Both the position numbers and the translations under genes were made by a program. Positions 1-4,591 of a DNA stretch of 5,412 bases are shown piece after piece. A model generated the notes under the pieces. That model was not told the origin of the DNA. It saw nothing but the letters and a program-made list of their open reading frames with translations, and did not search any database. Source of the DNA: Anaerolineae bacterium (lineage in GTDB: Bacteria > Chloroflexota > Anaerolineae > Aggregatilineales > UBA3940); NCBI GenBank assembly GCA_020852775.1, contig JADZAD010000041.1, positions 1 through 5,412 on the forward strand, written 5' to 3'. Numbering within the stretch: the first letter of the stretch is position 1; each line of letters opens with the position of its first letter.

Positions 1-504
1 CAGAAGCCAAATCCGTTCCCGAAGAGCATCTACGAAAACGTTGCATTCGGCCCACGGATCAACGGCTTCCGCGGGAACATGGATGAACTGGTCGAGAGCT
101 GCCTGGTTAAGGCGGCGCTGTGGGATGAGGTCAAGGACAAGCTGAAGGAAAGCGGTTTGGCCCTTTCAGGCGGCCAGCAGCAGCGCCTGTGCATCGCCCG
201 CGCGCTGGCGACTGAGCCCGAAATCCTGCTCATGGACGAGCCGTGCTCGGCCCTCGACCCGATCGCCACGCTCAAGATTGAAGAGCTGATGCTGAACCTG
301 AAGCAGAATTACACGATCGTGATCGTCACCCACACCCTGCAGCAGGCGGCGCGTGTCTCCGACAGGACCGCTTTCTTCTCGATTGACCGCGCCACTCCGG
401 AGGCGCGGGTCGGTGTGCTGGTTGAGTACGGCCCGACCGAGCAGATATTCACCAACCCGCAGCAGGCGGAAACAGAAGACTACGTATCCGGGCGCTTCGG
501 CTAG
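1..504 (+). CDS. pstB: Phosphate ABC transporter ATP-binding protein PstB (3' part, 5' end outside window)
   Basis: This is the cytoplasmic ATPase that powers the PstSCAB high-affinity phosphate importer. The frame is open from base 1, and 167 residues are visible before the TAG at 502-504. The visible part begins at the Q-loop (QKPNPFP, codons 1-21), followed by the PstB-typical SIYENVAFGPRI. The ABC signature LSGGQQQR starts at base 163, Walker B ILLMDEP at about 223-243, the D-loop SALD follows, and the H-loop His is in VTHTLQQAARVSD. The end TEDYVSGRFG is the characteristic PstB C-terminus. Roughly 90 N-terminal residues, including Walker A, lie outside the window, judged from the usual length of about 250-260. 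Compared with E. coli PstB there is a short extra segment (SIDRATPEARVGV) between the TAFF strand and LVEYGPTEQIF. The following phoU supports the assignment. The ATPase identity is certain and the phosphate specificity very likely. Confidence 0.96.
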   Translation, partial: QKPNPFPKSIYENVAFGPRINGFRGNMDELVESCLVKAALWDEVKDKLKESGLALSGGQQQRLCIARALATEPEILLMDEPCSALDPIATLKIEELMLNLKQNYTIVIVTHTLQQAARVSDRTAFFSIDRATPEARVGVLVEYGPTEQIFTNPQQAETEDYVSGRFG

Positions 505-568
505 AAGGCGCGTCAAGAACAGCCTTGCAGCAGAGATGACCGTTTGATCGCCTGATCGGTGGACGGGA

Positions 569-596
569 TCGACAGATTGTACGAATCGGTTATACT
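569..596 (+). promoter_or_regulatory. Candidate sigma70-type promoter for phoU
   Basis: TCGACA (569-574) and TATACT (591-596) each match the -35 and -10 consensus at five of six bases, with a 16-bp spacer. Transcription would start near 602, giving a leader of about 55 nt before phoU. It sits in the 153-bp gap after pstB (505-657), which holds no gene and no clear terminator. phoU may therefore have its own promoter in addition to read-through from the pst operon. I saw no convincing Pho box. Called by eye only. Confidence 0.45.
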
Positions 597-657
597 CGTC
601 CCTACACTCAACAGGCAGAGAACCGGGCCACAGGGGTGAGAAGGGAACTGTAATGCT

Positions 658-1326
658 ATGGTAATGTCAAGCACTCGCAAGGCGCTGGACGACACCATGA
701 TAACCATCCGGGATGACCTGCTGCGGATGTTCTCGCTGGTTGACCGGGCTACAGAAGGCAGTTTCCGTGCTTTCAGGAATCATGACATTGAGCTGGCAAA
801 CGCCTGCGTCGCGGAGGATCAACCGCTCGACGACCTGATGAACAAGACCGAAGAGCTTATCACCCGGACGATCGCGCTCCAGCAGCCAACCGCCCGTGAC
901 CTGCGCATCCTGATCGCGGATCTGCTGATCGCCACCGAGCTTGAGCGCATGGGCGACCACGCGCAGGGTACCGCCAAGACCGTGCTGCGCTACGAAAAAG
1001 GCTCTGATACGCCCCTGCCGGATCAACTGCCGGAAATGGAGAGGAAAGTTCGGGCGATGCTCAGCCTGTGCAGCGAGGCGTTTATCGAGTGGAGCGCGGA
1101 GAAGGCGAGAGCCTGTGCGGAACTGGACAGCGAACTCGACACGCTGTACAACTCCCTGTTCTCCGGGATCGTCAAGCAGATGCAGAAGGGCAAGCTGCGT
1201 GTCGAGCGCGGCACCTACCTGCTGTGGGCCGGCCATAACCTGGAGCGTATTGGCGACCGTGTGACGAACATCTGCGAACGAATCGTTTACGCCCGCACCG
1301 GGGATGTCACCGAACTGAACCCGTAG
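658..1326 (+). CDS. phoU: Phosphate-specific transport system accessory protein PhoU
   Basis: PhoU is a cytoplasmic, all-helical regulator that links the PstSCAB transporter to the PhoR/PhoB-type sensor system and restrains phosphate uptake. The 222-residue product has the usual PhoU length and is made of two repeated three-helix domains. Each repeat carries the family's metal-binding E-x-x-x-D motif: ELERMGDHAQGTAK (E96, D100) and NLERIGDRVTNICERIVY (E196, D200). ATG 658 was chosen because the purine-rich GAGAAGGGA (638-646) lies about 11 bases upstream. The in-frame ATG at 664 would be too far from it, while ATG 653 is out of frame. The gene follows pstB after 153 bp and is closed by a strong hairpin terminator. 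Nothing is missing or odd. Confidence 0.96.
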   Translation: MVMSSTRKALDDTMITIRDDLLRMFSLVDRATEGSFRAFRNHDIELANACVAEDQPLDDLMNKTEELITRTIALQQPTARDLRILIADLLIATELERMGDHAQGTAKTVLRYEKGSDTPLPDQLPEMERKVRAMLSLCSEAFIEWSAEKARACAELDSELDTLYNSLFSGIVKQMQKGKLRVERGTYLLWAGHNLERIGDRVTNICERIVYARTGDVTELNP

Positions 1327-1357
1327 CCCGCCAGGCGTGGCCATGATCAGCTAATCG

Positions 1358-1385
1358 ACGGCCTGCTCAACTGAGCAGGCCGTTT
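1358..1385 (+). terminator. Intrinsic terminator after phoU
   Basis: An 11-bp perfect stem, ACGGCCTGCTC (1358-1368) with GAGCAGGCCGT (1373-1383), closes an AACT loop and is followed by TTTGTGTT. It starts 32 bp after the phoU stop and separates the phosphate module from the next transcription unit. The T tract is short and interrupted but the stem is strong. Confidence 0.8.
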
Positions 1386-1407
1386 GTGTTGGGGCCGCAG
1401 GGGTGTC

Positions 1408-1437
1408 TTGCCAGCGGATCGAGGGGGATGTTACACT
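1408..1437 (+). promoter_or_regulatory. Candidate extended -10 promoter for the COG0212 gene pair
   Basis: TTGCCA (1408-1413) and TACACT (1432-1437) are separated by 18 bp, and a TGT triplet directly before the -10 box makes it an extended -10 element. Transcription would begin near 1444, about 34 nt before the ATG at 1478. Its position right after the phoU terminator fits the start of a new transcription unit. Confidence 0.55.
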
Positions 1438-1477
1438 GGCAGATGGAGAGCCCCACAACGGAGAGAGGATACCCCCT

Positions 1478-2260
1478 ATGTCCGACATCATCGAAACTAA
1501 ATGGAGCGGGCGGCACCACGACAAGGACGTGCTGCGCTCCGAAATCTGGAGCCAACTGCTGGCCCGGCATCTCAATCTCGGCGAACCGGTGGGCCGCATC
1601 CCGGGGTTTGTCGGTAATGACAAGGCCGCCGCGCTGATGGCCGAACAGCCGTGGTGGAAGGCGGCACAGGTGATGAAGAGCAATCCTGACACCGCCCACG
1701 TGCCCGTCCGGCTGCGCGCCCTGCAGGACGGCAAGCTGGTGTATATGGCCGTGCCCCAGCTAAAGACAGAGAAGTGCTTTGTCGAACTCAATCCTGAGGC
1801 ACTGAAAGCTGCGGGCATCGCCTTTGAGGATGTCTCACACCATGAGGGGGCACTGAAATACGGCAGGCCAATCACCTTCGAGGAAATGCGGCCGATCCAG
1901 CTTGTTCACTCCGGCTGCGTCGCCGTGACACGCGCAGGTGGGCGTACCGGCAAAGGCGCAGGCTTCGCCGACATCGAGCTTGGCATCCTGAGCACGCTGG
2001 GGTTGCTTGCGCCGGAGTGCGTAATCGTCACGGCGGTGCATCCGCTGCAGGTAGTTGAGAATGAGCGTGTGCCGATGATGGCCCACGACTGGGCACTTGA
2101 CTACATCGTCACCACGGACGAGGTGATCAGATGCGAGAACTCGGTCTACCCACGGCCAAAGGGTATTGACTGGGAACGCCTGCAGCCTGACCAGATTAAG
2201 AATATTCCTATTCTGCGCAAGCTGCATGACCGGCTTGTCGCAGGCCACAACCAGGAGTAA
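1478..2260 (+). CDS. 5-formyltetrahydrofolate cyclo-ligase-like protein (COG0212 family), copy A
   Basis: The 260-residue product belongs to the 5-formyltetrahydrofolate cyclo-ligase (5-FCL/MTHFS) superfamily, specifically to the longer 5-FCL-like paralog group. True 5-FCL uses ATP to turn 5-formyl-THF into 5,10-methenyl-THF. The paralogs are reported to have a different, unresolved role that comparative genomics ties to thiamin metabolism. Visible hallmarks are the N-terminal KDVLRSEIW (16-24; Lys and Arg of the nucleotide-binding start), the glycine-rich loop GGRTGKGAGFADIE (154-167; counterpart of the G-x-GKG-x-GYYD loop), and the late block MAHDWALDYIVTTDEVI (201-217) followed by YPRPKGIDW (224-232). 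ATG 1478 is preferred over the in-frame GTG at 1403, because GAGAGAGGA (1461-1469) sits at good spacing and the next gene's product starts at the same place (M-x-D-x-I-x-T-x-WSGRH). The gene is first in a likely operon and may be translationally coupled to copy B. Family assignment is firm; the reaction is unknown. Confidence 0.85.
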   Translation: MSDIIETKWSGRHHDKDVLRSEIWSQLLARHLNLGEPVGRIPGFVGNDKAAALMAEQPWWKAAQVMKSNPDTAHVPVRLRALQDGKLVYMAVPQLKTEKCFVELNPEALKAAGIAFEDVSHHEGALKYGRPITFEEMRPIQLVHSGCVAVTRAGGRTGKGAGFADIELGILSTLGLLAPECVIVTAVHPLQVVENERVPMMAHDWALDYIVTTDEVIRCENSVYPRPKGIDWERLQPDQIKNIPILRKLHDRLVAGHNQE

Positions 2261-2265
2261 GCACC

Positions 2266-3039
2266 ATGCCAGATACCATTCAGACCCCGTGGAGCGGACG
2301 CCACGCCGGGAAGGACGCGCTGCGCTCCGAAATCTGGACCACGCTCAAAGAGAAAAAGGTCAACGTCGGTGAGACGGTCGCCAGCATCCCGAACTTCGTC
2401 GGGGCGGATAAGGCCGCTGCACTGATGGCTGAACAGCCCTGGTGGAAAGCGGCTGAGATCGTCAAGAGCAACCCGGACGATCCGCACATCCCGCTGCGTC
2501 TGCGCGCCCTGCGGGATGACAAGCTGCTCTATATGGCCGTACCCCGGCTGGTAATGGACCTCCCGTTTGTCGAAGTGACCGCCGAACATGTGCTCGAACA
2601 GGGTGGCACGCTTGAAGAAGCCGCGACGATAGACGGTGCGCTCAAATATGGCAAGCTGGTCGCGTTCGAGGAAATGAAGCCGATGGACATCCTCGCCGTG
2701 GGCTGTGTCGCCGTGACGCGCATCGGCGGGCGTACTGGCAAGGGCGCCGGCTTCGCCGACATCGAGCTTGGCATCATGGCCTCGCTCAACCTTGTCAAGC
2801 CGACTTCGCTGCTGGTGACCTGTGTCCACCCGCTGCAGGTGATCGAGGATAACGCCCGTGTACCGATGATGCCGCACGACTGGGCGCTGGATTACATCGT
2901 CACCACGGACGAGGTGATCAAGACTAACAACACCTTCCCCAAGCCTACCGGGCTCGACTGGAACGCCATCCGCCCGGATCAGCTCGAGAACATCCCCATC
3001 CTGCGCCGCCTCAAGGCGGAGCACGACGCGAAGCGGTAG
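2266..3039 (+). CDS. 5-formyltetrahydrofolate cyclo-ligase-like protein (COG0212 family), copy B
   Basis: A 257-residue paralog of the gene just upstream; a hand alignment gives about 60% identity over the whole length with only single-residue gaps. It keeps the same landmarks: KDALRSEIW (16-24), the invariant ADKAAALMAEQPWWKAA stretch (47-63), the glycine-rich loop GGRTGKGAGFADIE (154-167), and MPHDWALDYIVTTDEVI (about 202-218). The copies diverge most at residues 98-125 (the segment before GALKYG) and at the C-terminal end. The start is clear: AGGAG at 2253-2257 lies within the last codons of copy A, eight bases before ATG 2266, and the gap between the genes is only 5 bp, which suggests translational coupling and perhaps a hetero-oligomer. 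The function is as uncertain as for copy A; a role in folate or thiamin-related metabolism is inferred from family only. Confidence 0.85.
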   Translation: MPDTIQTPWSGRHAGKDALRSEIWTTLKEKKVNVGETVASIPNFVGADKAAALMAEQPWWKAAEIVKSNPDDPHIPLRLRALRDDKLLYMAVPRLVMDLPFVEVTAEHVLEQGGTLEEAATIDGALKYGKLVAFEEMKPMDILAVGCVAVTRIGGRTGKGAGFADIELGIMASLNLVKPTSLLVTCVHPLQVIEDNARVPMMPHDWALDYIVTTDEVIKTNNTFPKPTGLDWNAIRPDQLENIPILRRLKAEHDAKR

Positions 3040-3052
3040 ACCTGTCGCGTAA

Positions 3053-3085
3053 GGGGGAGTATTCGTCTGAGTACTCCCCCCCTTT
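3053..3085 (+). terminator. Large hairpin after copy B, possible terminator or attenuator
   Basis: GGGGGAGTA (3053-3061) pairs perfectly with TACTCCCCC (3072-3080). The stem continues inward through a T-G wobble, T-A and C-G to a GTCT loop, giving 12 pairs. It is followed by CCCTTTGCC, so the U tract is weak. It lies 13 bp after the copy B stop and may reduce rather than end transcription into the next gene. The C run of its right arm can also pair with the G run that serves as the next gene's ribosome binding site (3092-3097). Confidence 0.55.
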
Positions 3086-3104
3086 GCCTTCGGGGGGCCA
3101 TGTG

Positions 3105-3491
3105 ATGCTGAAAGAGATACAAGCGCACGCACGCCAGCTCAAGGCGGAAACCTATGCGCTCTACCTCGCCTACCGTGATCCACGGGTGCCGTGGTATGCG
3201 CGGGTGCTGGGGCTTCTCGTCGTGGCGTATGCCTTCAGCCCGATTGACCTGATCCCGGATTTCGTACCGGTGCTGGGCTACCTCGATGACCTGGTGCTGA
3301 TCCCGCTCGGTATGGCGCTGGTGCTTCGATTGATCCCGGCTGAGGTGATGGCAGACTGCCGCGCACACGCCGCTGACGTCATGGCACAGGGCGAGCCCGT
3401 CAATCGCTGGGCCGGGGCCATCATCGTCCTGATCTGGATCGGTGGGCTGGCGCTCGCGGTGCTGCTCGTCGCAAGGCTGCTCAGGCGGTGA
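3105..3491 (+). CDS. Small DUF1232 (YkvA-type) membrane protein
   Basis: A 128-residue protein with the DUF1232 signature SPIDLIPDFVPVLGYLDD (45-62). In this family that segment sits between two hydrophobic stretches, here about 33-44 and 63-78. A third strongly hydrophobic segment (about 104-125) ends in the positively charged RLLRR tail. The N-terminus (MLKEIQAHARQLKAE) is a charged amphipathic helix. No catalytic residues are known for the family and the biochemical function is unknown, so only an inner-membrane location is inferred. ATG 3105 was chosen because the run of G at 3092-3097 is well spaced as a ribosome binding site; GTG 3102 or TTG 3084 are possible alternatives. The gene ends 24 bp before the phosphorylase gene and is probably cotranscribed with it. 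Confidence 0.85.
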   Translation: MLKEIQAHARQLKAETYALYLAYRDPRVPWYARVLGLLVVAYAFSPIDLIPDFVPVLGYLDDLVLIPLGMALVLRLIPAEVMADCRAHAADVMAQGEPVNRWAGAIIVLIWIGGLALAVLLVARLLRR

Positions 3492-3515
3492 TCATATAGC
3501 AGGAGGAGTGGACAC

Positions 3516-4307
3516 ATGCGCTACGCCATCATCGCAGGCACGGGTGCAGAGGAAATCGAGGGGACATTCGTACCGGAGCCGGTGCTGACCCCGTATGGCC
3601 CGGCTTATCTGCTGGTGGGCTCCGGGGAAGCTGCTGACCTCGTGTTTCTGCCACGCCACGGGCAGGGCCACAGCATCGCTCCACACAAGATTAACTACCG
3701 CGCTAACCTGTGGGCGCTGCAGATGCTGGGTGTGACACGCATCATGGCGACGTTCGCAGTCGGCTCGCTGAAAGCGACTGTGCCACCGGGTGGCATGGTC
3801 GCGCTCGACCAGTTCATTGACTTCACTTCAGGCCGCGAAGGCACCTTCTACGATGGCGGTGCGCTTGGCCTGGCCCACACTGATATGACTGAGCCGTACT
3901 GTACCAGCCTGCGGTCGCGCCTGTCAGTGATCGCACAGGCACACGGGCTTGAGGTCATCCCGCGAGGCACCTATGCCTGTTTCAACGGGCCACGCTTTGA
4001 GACAGCGGCAGAGATACGGATGCATGCCATGCTGGGTGGGGACGTCGTCGGGCAGACCGGCGTGCCGGAAGCCGCGCTGGCAAGGGAACTGGGCATCCAT
4101 TACGCTGCCGTCGCCGTGTCAATCAACTGGGCGGCGGGGCTCGACGCCAGCGAACACGGCCTCGCGGTTGACCTGAGTGACATGGAAGCGAAGCGGGCCA
4201 CCTTGCTGAAAGTGTTCATCGAGACGCTGCGGGCTGACCTGACGATCACCTGTAATTGTGGGCACGCGATCCTGTTTCACTTCAACAAGCCGGAGGAGCA
4301 AGGCTGA
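3516..4307 (+). CDS. S-methyl-5'-thioinosine / methylthioadenosine phosphorylase family protein
   Basis: A 263-residue enzyme of the purine nucleoside phosphorylase family (PNP/UDP-1 superfamily, MTAP branch). It would split a 5'-methylthio-purine nucleoside with phosphate into free base and 5-methylthioribose-1-phosphate, a step in salvage of the by-product of polyamine and related SAM-dependent pathways. Visible motifs are the N-terminal AIIAGTG (phosphate loop), PRHGQGHSIAPHKINYRANLWAL in pieces at 46-68, FTSGREGTFY (103-112), ACFNGPRFETAAEI (154-167) and GQTGVPEAALARELG (179-193). The base-binding strand reads SINWAAG (202-208), with Asn204 where adenine-specific MTAPs have Asp, which points to a 6-oxopurine such as methylthioinosine. 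A C-terminal Cys-x-Cys (C246, C248) is present. AGGAGGAG (3501-3508) seven bases before ATG 3516 fixes the start. The MTIP-versus-MTAP choice is an inference from one residue and overall resemblance. Confidence 0.88.
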   Translation: MRYAIIAGTGAEEIEGTFVPEPVLTPYGPAYLLVGSGEAADLVFLPRHGQGHSIAPHKINYRANLWALQMLGVTRIMATFAVGSLKATVPPGGMVALDQFIDFTSGREGTFYDGGALGLAHTDMTEPYCTSLRSRLSVIAQAHGLEVIPRGTYACFNGPRFETAAEIRMHAMLGGDVVGQTGVPEAALARELGIHYAAVAVSINWAAGLDASEHGLAVDLSDMEAKRATLLKVFIETLRADLTITCNCGHAILFHFNKPEEQG

Positions 4308-4329
4308 ATTCGGATGCTGGCATCCGAAT
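4308..4329. repeat. Perfect 10-bp inverted repeat with 2-bp centre
   Basis: The left arm ATTCGGATGC (4308-4317) is followed by TG and then by its exact reverse complement (4320-4329). It begins at the base after the phosphorylase stop codon and overlaps the -35 region of the riboswitch promoter. As RNA it would form a 9-bp hairpin with a CTGG loop, but it is followed by ATATCC rather than a U tract. It could be an operator for a dimeric repressor or a transcript-end hairpin. Confidence 0.7.
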
Positions 4330-4346
4330 ATCCACGCTGTTATAAT
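4317..4346 (+). promoter_or_regulatory. Promoter of the FMN riboswitch leader
   Basis: A perfect TATAAT (4341-4346) is preceded by TGT (4338-4340), an extended -10 element. A weak -35 match, CTGGCA (4317-4322), lies 18 bp upstream. Transcription would start near 4353, a few bases before the aptamer, giving a leader of about 240 nt. Confidence 0.7.
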
Positions 4347-4359
4347 CCGCCTCACAGAT

Positions 4360-4488
4360 ACCTTCAGGGCAGGGTGCAATCCCCGACCGGCGGTACAGCC
4401 CGCTACCCGTGACATCACGGTATCCGTGATGTCCGGTGGACCCGGTGAGACTCCGGGGCCGACAGTTACAGTCTGGATGGAAGAAGGT
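4360..4488 (+). ncRNA. FMN riboswitch aptamer (RFN element)
   Basis: This is the conserved FMN-sensing RNA that controls riboflavin biosynthesis and transport genes. Diagnostic blocks are in order: CTTCAGGGCAGGGTGCAAT (4362-4380), CCCGACCGGCGGTACAGCCCGC (4382-4403, in two conserved parts), GGTGAGACTCCGGGGCCGAC (4444-4463) and AGTCTGGATGGAAGAAGG (4470-4487). Helix P1 is ACCTTC (4360-4365) with GAAGGT (4483-4488). The family's variable hairpin is here a perfect 10-bp stem, GACATCACGG (4411-4420) with CCGTGATGTC (4424-4433). All key consensus blocks appear intact, so ligand binding is expected. It controls the permease gene that starts about 100 nt downstream. Confidence 0.96.
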
Positions 4489-4499
4489 CACCGCTCGGG

Positions 4500-4522
4500 C
4501 GCACCGGAGCAGTTCCGGTGTG
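4500..4522 (+). other. Hairpin in the riboswitch expression platform
   Basis: CGCACCGGA (4500-4508) pairs with TCCGGTGTG (4514-4522) around a GCAGT loop, nine pairs including one G-U wobble. It lies between the aptamer and the terminator. It may be a spacer or a folding or pausing element that delays synthesis of the terminator until the aptamer has folded; that role is inferred. Confidence 0.55.
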
Positions 4523-4542
4523 TTAAACCGTGCCTGGCACCC

Positions 4543-4570
4543 CCTGAAGACATCGTCTTCAGGTTTTTTT
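4543..4570 (+). terminator. FMN-controlled intrinsic terminator
   Basis: CCTGAAGAC (4543-4551) and GTCTTCAGG (4555-4563) form a perfect 9-bp stem followed by seven T residues, a classic intrinsic terminator 21 bp before the permease start. Its left arm CCCTGAAG (4542-4549) is also exactly complementary to CTTCAGGG (4362-4369) at the 5' side of aptamer helix P1, which gives a competing antiterminator. FMN binding, by holding P1 closed, should free the left arm and allow termination. Confidence 0.92.
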
Positions 4571-4591
4571 GTTGTCAGGCAGGGTCATGAC

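Noticed and set aside
667..1344. Minus-strand open frame opposite phoU
   Set aside because: Antisense shadow of a clear PhoU gene; composition is that of reverse-translated codons, with no family signature.
1403..1477. Upstream GTG start extending copy A by 25 residues
   Set aside because: The extension overlaps the predicted promoter, has no ribosome binding site, and is absent from paralog B, whose N-terminus aligns with ATG 1478.
1478..3039. Assembly duplication as the explanation of the two COG0212 genes
   Set aside because: The copies differ at about 40% of residues and throughout at the DNA level, so they are genuine, old paralogs.
3084..3104. TTG start extending the DUF1232 protein by seven residues
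   Set aside because: It would start inside the hairpin tail; the G run at 3092-3097 is better placed as the ribosome binding site for ATG 3105.
2146..3132. Long open frame on the minus strand (328 codons) opposite copy B
   Set aside because: It lies antisense to a gene with strong family motifs, has no recognisable motif of its own, and such frames are common opposite GC-rich genes.
4360..4488. TPP (thiamin) riboswitch, considered because the permease resembles ThiX and COG0212 is linked to thiamin
   Set aside because: The TPP core (CTGAGA and the following conserved parts in the right order) is absent, whereas all FMN-aptamer blocks are present.
4258..4590. Plus-strand open frame of 110 codons across the riboswitch
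   Set aside because: It covers the FMN aptamer and terminator, whose RNA conservation explains the sequence; it overlaps the end of the phosphorylase gene out of frame and lacks motifs.
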